Assembly: GCA_905193155.1 (NCBI GenBank)
Contig: CAJJNQ010000026.1
Coordinates: forward strand, 1-36,035
DNA: 36,035 nt
Origin: an uncultured Christensenella sp.
Lineage (GTDB): Bacteria > Bacillota > Clostridia > Christensenellales > UBA1750
Reading direction: 5' to 3'
Below the pieces are notes generated by a model. It was not told where the DNA came from. It made no database searches and saw nothing but the letters and a program-made list of their open reading frames with translations. This document shows positions 14,139-22,879 of this stretch, piece after piece; position 1 is the first letter of the stretch; each line of letters begins with the position of its first letter. The translations under genes and the position numbers were made by a program.

Positions 14139-15083
14139 TTACTCCTCGCTGCGGCGCAGGCCAAGGCCCAGCGCGGCGAGCTTCTGCTCCACTTCCTCGA
14201 GCGATTTTTTGCCCAGGTTGCGTACTTTCATCATGTCTTCCTCGTTGCGCTGGATCAACTCGGCAACCGTGTTGATGTTGGCGCGCTTGAGGCAATTGTA
14301 GGCGCGGACGGAAAGATCCAACTCTTCGATGGTCATCTCCTGCACCTTTTCCATCTTGTTGTCTTCCGGCTCATTGAAATCAACCGGCACAACGTTCTCG
14401 GTAAGATTGATAAACAGCGTCAGATGGTCGGACAAAATCTTTGCCGCTGCGGAAGTGGCTTCATCCGGCTTGATGCTTCCGTCTGTCCACACCTCGAGGG
14501 TGAGCTTGTCGTAGTCCGTCATCTGGCCTACGCGCGTGTTCTCGATGGTGTAATTCACCTTGCGGATGGGGGTGAAGATGGAGTCGACCGGCAGCACGCC
14601 GATGGGCATGTTGGGGGTCTTGTTGCGGTCAGCCGAAACATAACCGCGGCCCTTGCACAGGGTGATCTCCATGTTCAGGTGCGCATCCTCGTTCAAGGTG
14701 GCGAGAACCAGGTCGGGATTGATGATCTCGACCTGTTCGTCGCAAACGATATCGCCCGCGGTCACAACGCATTCGCCGGAGGCGGAGACGTTGACGACCT
14801 TGGGGCCGTCGCAATTCAGCTTGGCGGACAGGGCCTTGAGGTTCAGGATGATCTCGGTGACATCCTCCTTAACCCCGGGGACCGTGGAAAACTCATGCAA
14901 TACACCATCGATGCGGACGGACGAGACCGCTACGCCGGGCAACGAGGAAAGCAAAACTCTGCGCAGTGAATTGCCCAGGGTCGTGCCAAAACCGCGCTCC
15001 AGCGGTTCAATGACGAACTTTCCGTACTTGTTGTCTGCGCTGATCTCAACACATTCGATTCTGGGCTTTTCCATTTCAATCAT
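14139..15083 (-). CDS. rpoA: DNA-directed RNA polymerase alpha subunit
   Basis: 314 residues. The N-terminal assembly domain (about 1-235) has FVIEPLERGFGTTLGNSLRRVLLSSLPG, the dimer and beta-binding signature. A linker (FNEPEDNKMEKVQE) leads to the C-terminal domain (about 248-310, MTIEELDLSVRAYNCLKRANI and VRNLGKKSLEEVEQKLAALGL), which contacts activators and UP elements. Both domains are complete. The start ATG follows GGAGGG by nine bases. It lies between rpsD and rplQ, the usual alpha-operon order. Confidence 0.98.
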   Translation of the reverse strand: MIEMEKPRIECVEISADNKYGKFVIEPLERGFGTTLGNSLRRVLLSSLPGVAVSSVRIDGVLHEFSTVPGVKEDVTEIILNLKALSAKLNCDGPKVVNVSASGECVVTAGDIVCDEQVEIINPDLVLATLNEDAHLNMEITLCKGRGYVSADRNKTPNMPIGVLPVDSIFTPIRKVNYTIENTRVGQMTDYDKLTLEVWTDGSIKPDEATSAAAKILSDHLTLFINLTENVVPVDFNEPEDNKMEKVQEMTIEELDLSVRAYNCLKRANINTVAELIQRNEEDMMKVRNLGKKSLEEVEQKLAALGLGLRRSEE

Positions 15084-15175
15084 GACTTCTGTCCCTCCTC
15101 ATCAAGCACAAGTCGCATCGCAATTGGGGTCGATCGCTGCTTCAAAGGCATTTCTCAGATCAAGCCGCACAGCAA

Positions 15176-15802
15176 TTACTTGTTGTACAACTCGACGATG
15201 AGGTGCTCTTCGAAGGACATATCGACGTCCTCGCGCTGCGGCAGTGCGTTGACGGTGCCCTGCAGCTGCTCGGCCTCAAAGGTGAGCCACTTGGGAACGA
15301 CGTGGGTCGTGCCCTCGCGCAGCGCCTTGAAGTGCTCCATGTCGCGGCTCTTTTCGCGCACGGAGATGACCTGGCCGACTTCCACAACAAAGGAGGGGAT
15401 GTTGACCTTCTTGCCGTCGACGGTGATGTGGCCGTGGCGGACGAACTGACGGGCCTGCGCTCTGGAAGAAGCAAGACCCAGACGGTAAACAACGTTGTCC
15501 AGACGGCGCTCGAGCAGGCTCAGCAGGTTGTCACCGGTGATGCCCTTCATGCGGTCTGCGTTGTCAAACGTGCGGCGGAACTGCGTCTCCAGCACGCCGT
15601 AAGTGCGGCGCACCTTCTGCTTTTCGCGCAGCTGCATGCCGTATTCGCTCATCTTCTTAGCTCTCGCCTGACCGTGCATGCCGGGAGGCGTGGGGCGCTT
15701 GCTGATCGCGCACTTGGCGGAGTAGCAGCGGTCGCCCTTCAGAAACAGCTTCGTGCCTTCGCGCCTGCACAGGCGGCAAACGGAACCAGTATAACGTGCC
15801 AT
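15176..15802 (-). CDS. rpsD: 30S ribosomal protein S4
   Basis: 208 residues, usual length. Zinc-binding form: Cys9, Cys12, Cys26 and Cys31 near the N-terminus. The S4 RNA-binding domain spans about 98-160 (RLDNVVYRLGLASSRAQARQ, HITVDGKKVNIPS). S4 nucleates 30S assembly and, in some bacteria, represses its own operon. Alpha-operon position after rpsK. Confidence 0.98.
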   Translation of the reverse strand: MARYTGSVCRLCRREGTKLFLKGDRCYSAKCAISKRPTPPGMHGQARAKKMSEYGMQLREKQKVRRTYGVLETQFRRTFDNADRMKGITGDNLLSLLERRLDNVVYRLGLASSRAQARQFVRHGHITVDGKKVNIPSFVVEVGQVISVREKSRDMEHFKALREGTTHVVPKWLTFEAEQLQGTVNALPQREDVDMSFEEHLIVELYNK

Positions 15803-15823
15803 GGTGTACCTTTACCTCCTGTC

Positions 15824-16228
15824 TTACACTCTTCTGCGCTTGGGCGGACGGCATCCATTGTGAGGAATGGGGGTCACGTCCTTGATCATGGAAACCTCCA
15901 GGCCGGCAGCCTGCAGCGAACGAATCGCCGCCTCGCGTCCGGAACCGGGGCCCTTGACGTACACTTCAACGGTCTTCAGGCCATGCTCCATGGCCGCCTT
16001 GGCCGCAGTTTCGGCAGCCATCTGCGCCGCAAAGGGCGTGGACTTCTTGCTGCCGCGGAAACCGAGTCCACCGGCGCTCGCCCAGGACAGGGCGTTTCCG
16101 GCGGTATCGGTGATGGTGACGATGGTATTGTTGAAGGACGAAGCGATATGCGCCGCGCCGCGCTCAACGTTCTTACGCTCTTTGCGCTTGCGAACCACAC
16201 GCTTGGTCACTTTAGTGGTCTTCGCCAT
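15824..16228 (-). CDS. rpsK: 30S ribosomal protein S11
   Basis: 134 residues. Basic N-terminus, then ERGAAHIASSFNNTIVTITD and the C-terminal GSGREAAIRSLQAAGLEV with the terminal CRPPKRRRV, all conserved in S11 of the 30S platform. GGAGGG precedes the ATG. It follows rpsM by 22 bp. Confidence 0.98.
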   Translation of the reverse strand: MAKTTKVTKRVVRKRKERKNVERGAAHIASSFNNTIVTITDTAGNALSWASAGGLGFRGSKKSTPFAAQMAAETAAKAAMEHGLKTVEVYVKGPGSGREAAIRSLQAAGLEVSMIKDVTPIPHNGCRPPKRRRV

Positions 16229-16250
16229 GATTTTCCCTCCTTGCTAAGCT

Positions 16251-16628
16251 TTACTTCGTCGCTTTCTTCTTACCGGCGACCTGCTTCTTGGGGCCCTTGC
16301 GGGTACGCGCGTTCTGCTTGGTGGACTGACCTCTGACGGGCAGGCCACGGCGATGACGCACGCCTCTGTAGCAGCCGATTTCCACAAGACGCTTGATATT
16401 GAGAGAAACCTCACGGCGGAGATCACCCTCCACCTTCAGGTTGTGTTCGATATATTCTCTGAGCTTCGCCACGTCGGACTCAGAAAGATCCTTCACGCGG
16501 ATATCCGGATTGATGCCGGTCTCCTCCAGGATCTTGTCGGCAGTCACTCTGCCGATACCAAAGATGTAGGTCAGTCCGATTTCGACGCGCTTTTCTCTGG
16601 GCAGGTCAACACCCGCAATACGTGCCAT
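16251..16628 (-). CDS. rpsM: 30S ribosomal protein S13
   Basis: 125 residues. MARIAGVDLPREKRVEIGLTYI and RRGLPVRGQSTKQNARTRKG are diagnostic; the Lys-rich tail reaches the P-site and intersubunit bridges. First protein of the alpha-operon segment; preceded by GGAGGTG and a 128-bp spacer from rpmJ. Confidence 0.98.
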   Translation of the reverse strand: MARIAGVDLPREKRVEIGLTYIFGIGRVTADKILEETGINPDIRVKDLSESDVAKLREYIEHNLKVEGDLRREVSLNIKRLVEIGCYRGVRHRRGLPVRGQSTKQNARTRKGPKKQVAGKKKATK

Positions 16629-16667
16629 TGTGCCTCAACACCTCCGTAGATCGTAAGGTTCGTTTGT

Positions 16668-16696
16668 GTGATTTTATCTTATCTTATCAAAATCAC
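16668..16696. promoter_or_regulatory. Hairpin in the rpmJ-rpsM spacer
   Basis: GTGATTTT (16668-16675) and AAAATCAC (16689-16696) enclose a repeated TTATC/TATC tract. It lies in the leader of rpsM, where S4-responsive regulation is known in some bacteria. I see no clear promoter and cannot tell whether this is regulatory. Confidence 0.4.
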
Positions 16697-16756
16697 GCAG
16701 ATCACAGGAATTTCTTCCCATGCAGCCGCACTACGCAATCAGATAAAGCGGTTTTA

Positions 16757-16870
16757 TCAGCCCTGACGCTGCTTGTGCTTCGGGTTCTCGCAGATGACCA
16801 TGACGCGGCCCTTGCGCTTGATGACCTTGCACTTCTCGCAGATGGGCTTAACAGACGGTCTAACTTTCAT
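16757..16870 (-). CDS. rpmJ: 50S ribosomal protein L36
   Basis: 37 residues, read directly: MKVRPSVKPICEKCKVIK, then RKGRVMVICENPKHKQRQG. Zinc ligands Cys11, Cys14, Cys27 and His32 are all present (the C+ form). The ATG at 16870 lies eight bases after GGAGG; the ATG two codons upstream is too close to the site. It sits between infA and rpsM as expected. Confidence 0.98.
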   Translation of the reverse strand: MKVRPSVKPICEKCKVIKRKGRVMVICENPKHKQRQG

Positions 16871-16902
16871 GTTCATTTCCTCCGTTGCTGTTGGGGATGG
16901 TT

Positions 16903-17127
16903 TTACGCCTTGCCGCGCCAGGTGATTCTTCCCCTGGTCAGGTCATAGGGCGAAAGCTCTATGGTTACTTTGTCACCCGGAAGAATCCGGATGAAGTTCA
17001 TCCTAAGCTTGCCGGATATGTGCGCGAGGATCTTGTGGCCATTGGGCAGCTCCACCTGGAACATGGCGTTCGGGTAAGCCTCCGTGACCGTGCCTTCGAC
17101 TTCGATAACATCCTGCTTAGACAACAC
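16903..17127 (-). CDS. infA: Translation initiation factor IF-1
   Basis: 74 residues forming one S1-type OB fold: VIEVEGTVTEAYPNAMFQVEL, ILAHISGKLRMNFIRILPGD and ELSPYDLTRGRITWRGKA. IF-1 binds the A site of the 30S subunit during initiation. It begins with GTG (17127) directly after the TAG of the KOW protein gene; AGGAGG lies eight bases upstream inside that gene, so translation is coupled. Confidence 0.97.
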   Translation of the reverse strand: MLSKQDVIEVEGTVTEAYPNAMFQVELPNGHKILAHISGKLRMNFIRILPGDKVTIELSPYDLTRGRITWRGKA

Positions 17128-17433
17128 CTATTCAACCTCCTTGCAAGGCGCATCCAATCCTTGATCCCTCAGGGGAGCCAGCGCCTTTCGGATCTCCGCA
17201 TCGAAGATCTTGACGCCGCTTTCCAGCTTTCCCCCGAGACTGGAAATACATTCCTGCTTTGGATTTAAATGCTTGACTTTTTTCTTCTTTGGTTTGTCGA
17301 TCTTCCGCAGCGCTCCGTCGCAGATCAGGACGTGGTTTTCTTCCGCAAACCCGACCACGATAAAGAGCCTTCCGGCGTCACGACCCTGCGTGGACATGAC
17401 GACCTGTCCGAGTTTTAATGCGTCCAGCGTCAT
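17128..17433 (-). CDS. KOW domain RNA-binding protein (L14e/L6e/L27e-like)
   Basis: 101 residues. The N-terminal KOW-like segment LKLGQVVMSTQGRDAGRLFIVVGF and the basic PKKKKVKHLNPK identify the small clostridial RNA-binding protein usually found between map and infA. Its role is not established; a ribosome-associated function is inferred from location and basic charge. The start ATG overlaps the map stop as ATGA, and its stop abuts infA. Confidence 0.88.
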   Translation of the reverse strand: MTLDALKLGQVVMSTQGRDAGRLFIVVGFAEENHVLICDGALRKIDKPKKKKVKHLNPKQECISSLGGKLESGVKIFDAEIRKALAPLRDQGLDAPCKEVE

Positions 17434-18206
17434 ACGTCCTCCCCGTCAAAGCCATTGGGCATCGTCAGGATCAACGGATCACCGTCCGCAGTGATGGCCA
17501 AAGTGTTTTCGTAGTGCGCCGCAATGGAATGGTCCCGTGTCAGGAACGCCCAATCGTCCGCGGCGATGTAGACTCGGTAGTCCCCCGCCGTAATCATGGG
17601 CTCGACCGCGATGCACATTCCCTCACGAAGCCGCGGGCCGTGACCCGCCTTGCCGAAGTTCGGAACCTCGGGGTCTTCGTGCATTTCCTTGCCGATTCCG
17701 TGTCCGCAGAGGCTGCGCACCACGCCGTATCCGTGCCCTTCCACGCAAGCCTGAACGGCCGCGGATATGTCGCCTATGCGGTTGCCGGAGCGCGCCATCT
17801 TCAGGCCCTCTCCAAAGCTTTCCTTCGCTGCGTCGATCAGGCTCTGGGCCTCGGGCGAAATCTTTCCCACCGGGAAGGTTCGCGCCATGTCGGCCTGATA
17901 GCCGTCCAGCAGCACCGTGCAGTCAATGGAGATGATCTGGCCTTCGCGAAGCACTGTCTTTTCGGAAGGGATGCCGTGCACCACCATGTCGTCCGGAGAC
18001 GCGCAGATGGAACCGGGGAATCCTTCATAGCCCTTTTCGGACGGCACTCCGCCGCGCGCGCGGATGGCTTCTTCGGCGATGCGGTCAAGCTCCGCCGTTG
18101 TCACCCCGGGGCGAACCGCCGCTTTGACGGCCTTCATGGCCTCAAAGAGCACCTGCCCCGCCCTGCGCATTTTTTCGATTTCGGCCGGCGTTTTGTAGAT
18201 AATCAT
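17430..18206 (-). CDS. map: Methionine aminopeptidase, type I
   Basis: 258 residues, the short type Ia form without an N-terminal extension. Substrate-binding His77 (VHGIP) and the five metal ligands are visible: Asp95, Asp106 (QADMARTF), His169 (CGHGIG), Glu202 (AVEPM) and Glu233. It removes the initiator methionine from new proteins. It lies between adk and the KOW gene, overlapping the latter by four bases; only three bases separate it from the adk stop. Confidence 0.97.
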   Translation of the reverse strand: MIIYKTPAEIEKMRRAGQVLFEAMKAVKAAVRPGVTTAELDRIAEEAIRARGGVPSEKGYEGFPGSICASPDDMVVHGIPSEKTVLREGQIISIDCTVLLDGYQADMARTFPVGKISPEAQSLIDAAKESFGEGLKMARSGNRIGDISAAVQACVEGHGYGVVRSLCGHGIGKEMHEDPEVPNFGKAGHGPRLREGMCIAVEPMITAGDYRVYIAADDWAFLTRDHSIAAHYENTLAITADGDPLILTMPNGFDGEDV

Positions 18207-18209
18207 AGC

Positions 18210-18827
18210 TCAGCACCCAAGCGCGGAAAGGATTTCCGCGGTCACTTCGTCCAGAGGCTTCGCGCCGTCCACCGTGCGCAGCAGTCCCTTTGCCTCGTAA
18301 TACTCGGTCAAAGGCTTGGTCTGCTTCTCGTAGACGTTCAGGCGGTTCTGCACCGATTCGGGAGCGTCGTCCTTCCTCTGGCTCAGTTCGCCGCCGCACT
18401 TGACGCATTTGTCTTCGTGACGGTCGACATGGGTGGTATAGCCGCAGGCGGCGCAGACGCGGCGCCCGCTCAGGCGATGCACCAGCAGGTCGTTTGCGAC
18501 CTCCAGGTTGATCACCGCGTCGAGCTTGGCAAATTCGTCCAGCGCTTCCGCCTGGGGAACCGTGCGCGGGAATCCGTCGAGCAGATATCCGTTGGCACAG
18601 TCGTCTTCCGCGAGTCTGTCGCGGACAATGCGCACCACCACATCGTCGGGCACGAGCGCGCCCTTTTCGATGTAGCTCTGCGCTTCAAGACCGGTCGGGG
18701 TCTTCTCGCGGATCGCACGGCGGAGGATCTCCCCCGTGCTGATCTGCGGAATACCCAGGCGGTCGATGATTTTTTCTGCCTGCGTGCCCTTTCCCGCACC
18801 GGGAGGGCCGAGGAATACGATCTTCAT
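18210..18827 (-). CDS. adk: Adenylate kinase
   Basis: 205 residues. P-loop GPPGAGKGT (7-15), NMP-binding STGEILR (30-36), LLDGFPRT (82-89), and a long LID with zinc ligands Cys125, Cys128, Cys141 and Cys144, the structural-zinc form of Gram-positives. It interconverts ATP + AMP and 2 ADP. It lies between secY and map; GGAGG precedes the ATG. Confidence 0.98.
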   Translation of the reverse strand: MKIVFLGPPGAGKGTQAEKIIDRLGIPQISTGEILRRAIREKTPTGLEAQSYIEKGALVPDDVVVRIVRDRLAEDDCANGYLLDGFPRTVPQAEALDEFAKLDAVINLEVANDLLVHRLSGRRVCAACGYTTHVDRHEDKCVKCGGELSQRKDDAPESVQNRLNVYEKQTKPLTEYYEAKGLLRTVDGAKPLDEVTAEILSALGC

Positions 18828-18852
18828 GCTGCGACCTCCTGTTCGTCTGGTC

Positions 18853-20121
18853 TTATTTCATGAAGCCCTTGTAGTGACGCATCATCATCTGCGCCTCGAG
18901 CTGGCTGCTGGTCTCCATCGCGACCGACACGACGATCAGGATACCGGTTGCCGTAAACGGAGCATGGCTGCCGGTGAGCACCAGAATCGCCGAGGGGATG
19001 ACCGCGATCAAAGCCAGATACAGCGCGCCGAAGAGCGTGATGCGGTTGGAGATGCGGGCAAGGTAGTCAGCGGTGGGCTTGCCCGGACGGATGCCGGGGA
19101 TGAAGCCGCCGTTCTGCTGCAAGTTCTTGCTCATCTCAACAGGGTTGAAGGTAATGCTGGTGTAGAAATAGGTGAAGAACAGAATCAACAGCGCATACAC
19201 CACCATGTACAGCCAGGACGAAGCGCTGAACCACTTGCCGTACCACAGGGCGAAGCCCGAGGTCGGCCAGAAGTTCGCGATCATGCCGGGGAGCTGGATG
19301 ACGGAGATGGCGAAGATCAGCGGCATGACGCCGGAGGAGTTCACCTTCATCGGGATGTGGGTGCTCTGGCCGCCGTACATCTTACGGCCGACCATGCGCT
19401 TGGCGTACTGCACGGGAACCCGGCGCACACCGCTGTCCACAAACACAATGCCTACAATAATCAGCAGCACGCCCACGATCACGAGCGGGATGAACCACGC
19501 CGTGACGGGCTTGGCGATCACAGACTGGATGCCGGTGAAGACCTCGCCGGGGAAGCTGGCGATGATACCGACAAAGATCAGCAGCGACACGCCGTTGCCG
19601 ATGCCGTTTTCCGTGATGCGCTCGCCGATCCACATGGTAAAGGCAGTACCGGCCGCCAGCACCACAAAGACCAGAGCGTAATCAAAGAAGTTGGCGTTTG
19701 CACCCTTTGCCATCGCGCCGGAGCCCAGGCCCAGGATGATACCCAGCGCCATGATGCAGCCCAGAGCAATGGTCACCACACGGGTGATCTCCGCGATCTT
19801 CTTGCGGCCTTCCTCGCCTTCCTTCTGGAGACGCTCCAGAGAGGGAATGGCGATGGTCAGCAGCTGCATGATGATCGAGGAGGTGATGTAGGGCGAAATA
19901 CCCATCGCAAAGATGGTGAAGTTCGAGAAGTTTTGACCGTTAATGAAGTCGAGCATACCCAGCATGGAGATGTTGTTGACCTGCTGTGCAATGTAATCGA
20001 CGTTAACGCCGGGCGTCGGGATCACAGAGCCGACGCGGTAGATGAGAAGCATGATCAACGTGTAGATGATCTTCTTGCGGAGATCCTCCACCTTCCAAGC
20101 ATTGCGGAAAGTTTCAAGCAC
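18853..20121 (-). CDS. secY: Protein translocase subunit SecY
   Basis: 422 residues with about ten hydrophobic membrane segments. IPTPGVNVDYI, the plug-region LDFINGQNFSNFTIFAMGISPYI, ENGIGNGVSLLIF and QQNGGFIPGIRPGKPT are typical SecY. It forms the protein-conducting channel with SecE and SecG. It starts with GTG at 20121, one base beyond the rplO stop, with AGAGGTG as ribosome binding site inside rplO. Confidence 0.98.
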   Translation of the reverse strand: MLETFRNAWKVEDLRKKIIYTLIMLLIYRVGSVIPTPGVNVDYIAQQVNNISMLGMLDFINGQNFSNFTIFAMGISPYITSSIIMQLLTIAIPSLERLQKEGEEGRKKIAEITRVVTIALGCIMALGIILGLGSGAMAKGANANFFDYALVFVVLAAGTAFTMWIGERITENGIGNGVSLLIFVGIIASFPGEVFTGIQSVIAKPVTAWFIPLVIVGVLLIIVGIVFVDSGVRRVPVQYAKRMVGRKMYGGQSTHIPMKVNSSGVMPLIFAISVIQLPGMIANFWPTSGFALWYGKWFSASSWLYMVVYALLILFFTYFYTSITFNPVEMSKNLQQNGGFIPGIRPGKPTADYLARISNRITLFGALYLALIAVIPSAILVLTGSHAPFTATGILIVVSVAMETSSQLEAQMMMRHYKGFMK

Positions 20122-20122
20122 G

Positions 20123-20563
20123 TTAGATCACCTCTGCTTTCCCACCATTTGCCTCGATTTTTTCTACTGCGGTCTTGGAGAACTTCGCCGCCTTGACCGT
20201 CAGCTTCTTGGTCATCGCGCCGTCGCCCAGGACCTTGATGCCGTCCTTGGGGTTCTTGACGATGCCCGCATTCTTGAGCGCCAGCGCGTCAACGACCGCG
20301 CCGTCCTCAAACGCTTCCAGGGCAGAGACGTTGATCGCAACGTATTCCTTGGCGAACTTGTTGGTAAAGCCGCGCTTCGGGATACGCATGATCAGCTTCA
20401 TCTGACCGCCCTCGAAGCCCGGGCCCTTGCCGCCGCCGGAGCGCGCCTTGCCGCCCTTGTGGCCCTTACCGGAAGTTTTGCCCAGACCGGAGCCCACACC
20501 GCGTCCCAATCTCTTGGGAGCGGTGGTGGAGCCGGCCGCGGGAGAAATCTCATGGAGCTTCAT
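20123..20563 (-). CDS. rplO: 50S ribosomal protein L15
   Basis: 146 residues. Glycine/arginine-rich N-terminal half (KRLGRGVGSGLGKTSGKGHK, GGKGPGFEGGQ) and a compact C-terminal domain. A late-assembly large-subunit protein of the spc segment, between rpmD and secY. Confidence 0.98.
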   Translation of the reverse strand: MKLHEISPAAGSTTAPKRLGRGVGSGLGKTSGKGHKGGKARSGGGKGPGFEGGQMKLIMRIPKRGFTNKFAKEYVAINVSALEAFEDGAVVDALALKNAGIVKNPKDGIKVLGDGAMTKKLTVKAAKFSKTAVEKIEANGGKAEVI

Positions 20564-20577
20564 AGCGCACCTCCTGA

Positions 20578-20760
20578 TTAATCAGCGATTTCTTCGACAG
20601 AAACCAGATGTTTGACCGTGAAGATCATGCCGCGGATCGCAGCGTTGTCGGGCTGAACCACAGAAGAGCGGATCTTCTTCAGGCCCAGGGCCTTGACGGT
20701 GCGGATCTGGTTCTCATGGCGGCCGATGGTGCTCTTGATGAGCGTAATCTTAAGCTTCAT
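20578..20760 (-). CDS. rpmD: 50S ribosomal protein L30
   Basis: 60 residues: MKLKITLIKSTIGRHENQIR and TVKALGLKKIRSSVVQPDN, the complete short bacterial L30. Spc position between rpsE and rplO; GGAGG precedes the ATG. Confidence 0.98.
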   Translation of the reverse strand: MKLKITLIKSTIGRHENQIRTVKALGLKKIRSSVVQPDNAAIRGMIFTVKHLVSVEEIAD

Positions 20761-20775
20761 TTCAATGCACCCTCC

Positions 20776-21276
20776 TTAGCCCAACAGTTCTTCAACGGAC
20801 TTGCCGCGCAGGCGCGCGACCTCTTCGATGGTCTTAAGACGGCTCAGGCCCTCGAGCGTCGCCTTGACGACGTTGATGGGGTTGTTGGTGCCGTAAGACT
20901 TGGTGACGATATCGCGGATACCGGCAGTCTCAATGACCGCACGCGCGGGACCGCCGGCGATAACACCGGAGCCCTCGGGAGCGGGCTTGAGTACGACCGA
21001 ACCCGTGCCAAACTTGCCGATCACTTCGTGAGGAATGGTGGTTCCAACGATCGGAACGGTGATGAGGTTTTTCTTCGCGTCCTCAACACCCTTGCGGATG
21101 GCTTCGGGAATTTCAGCTGCCTTACCCATACCGCAGCCGACGCGGCCCTTGCCGTCGCCAATGACGATCAGGGCGCTGAAGCGGAAATTACGACCGCCCT
21201 TGACGACCTTGGTAACGCGGTTGACAGCTACGAGTTTTTCTTTGAATTCGCTCTCTTCGCGATTGTAGCGCTGCAT
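20776..21276 (-). CDS. rpsE: 30S ribosomal protein S5
   Basis: 166 residues. N-terminal double-stranded RNA-binding-like domain (FKEKLVAVNRVTKVVKGGRN, FSALIVIGDGKGRVG) and C-terminal domain (GVIAGGPARAVIETAGI). Part of the decoding-fidelity centre with S4 and S12. Spc position after rplR. Confidence 0.98.
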   Translation of the reverse strand: MQRYNREESEFKEKLVAVNRVTKVVKGGRNFRFSALIVIGDGKGRVGCGMGKAAEIPEAIRKGVEDAKKNLITVPIVGTTIPHEVIGKFGTGSVVLKPAPEGSGVIAGGPARAVIETAGIRDIVTKSYGTNNPINVVKATLEGLSRLKTIEEVARLRGKSVEELLG

Positions 21277-21294
21277 CCTTTTCCCTCCTTACGT

Positions 21295-21663
21295 TTAGAA
21301 ATCGAGCCCAGCTTCACGAGCGGCGGCGGCAACTTCCGCAACGCGACCGGTGTAGACATAGCCACCGCGGTCGAACACCACTTCCTTGATGCCGGCGGCC
21401 AGGGCGCGCTCGGCGGCCAGCTTGCCAACGAGCTTTGCGGCGCCCTTCTTGTCCACGGATTCAAGCTGCGGCTTGATCTCCTTGTCCAAGGTGGAGGCCT
21501 GGCACAGGGTAACACCCTTCGTGTCGTCGATTACCTGAACGTAAATATTCTTCAGACTTCTGTACACGCAGAAGCGCGGACGCTCCGCAGTACCGGAAAT
21601 CTTCTTGCGGACGCGCTCGTGACGAATCCTGCGAATTTCGTTTTTGTCCCTCTTCTGGATCAC
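21295..21663 (-). CDS. rplR: 50S ribosomal protein L18
   Basis: 122 residues: basic N-terminus (KRDKNEIRRIRHERVRKKIS), core RPRFCVYRSLKNIYVQVIDD, and the C-terminal FDRGGYVYTGRVAEVAAAAR. A 5S rRNA-binding protein of the central protuberance. Confidence 0.98.
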   Translation of the reverse strand: MIQKRDKNEIRRIRHERVRKKISGTAERPRFCVYRSLKNIYVQVIDDTKGVTLCQASTLDKEIKPQLESVDKKGAAKLVGKLAAERALAAGIKEVVFDRGGYVYTGRVAEVAAAAREAGLDF

Positions 21664-21677
21664 TTGCGCTCACCCCT

Positions 21678-22220
21678 TTACTTCTTACCGGTCTTGCCTT
21701 CCTTGCGGCGGATGACCTCGGTTTCGTACTTGATGCCCTTGCCATGATAAGGCTCAGGCTCACGGACAGTGCGGACATTGGCGGCGACAGCGCCGACGAG
21801 CTGCTTGTCGATGCCCTTGACAAGGATCTTGTTGGGCGTCGGGCACTCAAACGCAATGCCTGCCGGGGGAACCATTTCAACCGGATGCGAGTAGCCGATG
21901 GTGAGCACCAGGTTTTTGCCCTGGAGCTGGGCACGATAACCCACGCCAACGACGTCCAGACCCTTCTGGAAGCCCTCGGTCACGCCGATGACCATGTTGT
22001 GGATCAGCGTGCGGGACAGACCGTGCAGAGATCTGTGCATCTTATCGTCCGAGGGACGGTTGACGTGGATCGTCGCGCCCTCGATCTCAATCTTCATATC
22101 AGGATGAATATGCTGGGTCAGCTCACCCTTGGGGCCCTTGACGGTGACGACGTTGTTGTCGTCCACCTTGACCGTCACGCCCGCGGGGATGGCAACCGGA
22201 AGTCTGCCGATTCTCGACAT
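21678..22220 (-). CDS. rplF: 50S ribosomal protein L6
   Basis: 180 residues: MSRIGRLPVAIPAGV, SRTLIHNMVIGVTEGF and the C-terminal signature PEPYHGKGIKY. Two tandem alpha/beta repeats near the GTPase centre. Spc position between rpsH and rplR. Confidence 0.98.
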   Translation of the reverse strand: MSRIGRLPVAIPAGVTVKVDDNNVVTVKGPKGELTQHIHPDMKIEIEGATIHVNRPSDDKMHRSLHGLSRTLIHNMVIGVTEGFQKGLDVVGVGYRAQLQGKNLVLTIGYSHPVEMVPPAGIAFECPTPNKILVKGIDKQLVGAVAANVRTVREPEPYHGKGIKYETEVIRRKEGKTGKK

Positions 22221-22248
22221 AATTCAATTACCTCCAAAGTTCTAAGGC

Positions 22249-22647
22249 TTACCAAACGTAGCAGAGGACTTCGCCGCCGACTGCGTTTTTGCGGGCTTCC
22301 TTATCGGTCATGACGCCCTTGGACGTCGAAATGATGGCAATGCCCAGGCCGCCAAGAACCTTGGGCAGCTCCTCGCTCTTCGCATAAACGCGAAGGCCGG
22401 GCTTGGAAATTCTCTTCAGTCCCGTGATCACGCTCTTGCGGTTGGCGTCATACTTCAGGCCGATCTTGATCGCGCCCTGCACGCCTTCCTCAACGTAGTC
22501 CACAGACTTGATGAAGCCCTCGTCCAGGAGAATCTTGGCCAGCGCCTTCTTCTCGTTGGAAGCGGGAACCAGGATCGAGTCATGCTTTGCAACCAGAGCG
22601 TTGCGGATACGGGTCAACATATCTGCGATGGGATCGTTTACGAGCAT
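22249..22647 (-). CDS. rpsH: 30S ribosomal protein S8
   Basis: 132 residues: NDPIADMLTRIRNALVAKH and the C-terminal GGLGIAIISTSKGVMTDKEA. A primary 16S rRNA binder and, in enterobacteria, the spc operon repressor. GGAGG precedes the ATG. Confidence 0.98.
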   Translation of the reverse strand: MLVNDPIADMLTRIRNALVAKHDSILVPASNEKKALAKILLDEGFIKSVDYVEEGVQGAIKIGLKYDANRKSVITGLKRISKPGLRVYAKSEELPKVLGGLGIAIISTSKGVMTDKEARKNAVGGEVLCYVW

Positions 22648-22675
22648 TGTGTTACCTCCTTCCGTCTACTCCGGT

Positions 22676-22861
22676 TTACCAGCTCGCCTTGCGCACGCCG
22701 GGGATTTCACCCTTGTACGCAAGCTCGCGGAAGCAAATGCGGCAGATGCCGTACTTTCTGAGCACAGAGTGGGGGCGGCCGCAGATACGGCAGCGCGTGT
22801 AAGCACGCGTGGAGAACTTCGGCTCCCTCTGCTGGCGGATGACAATAGATTTCTTAGCCAT
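22676..22861 (-). CDS. rpsN: 30S ribosomal protein S14, zinc-binding type
   Basis: 61 residues, the short C+ form. Zinc ligands Cys24, Cys27, Cys40 and Cys43; C-terminal GEIPGVRKASW conserved. The ribosome binding site is a GGAGAG element. It lies between rplE and rpsH. Confidence 0.98.
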   Translation of the reverse strand: MAKKSIVIRQQREPKFSTRAYTRCRICGRPHSVLRKYGICRICFRELAYKGEIPGVRKASW

Positions 22862-22879
22862 TTCAAGCTCTCCTTTTCA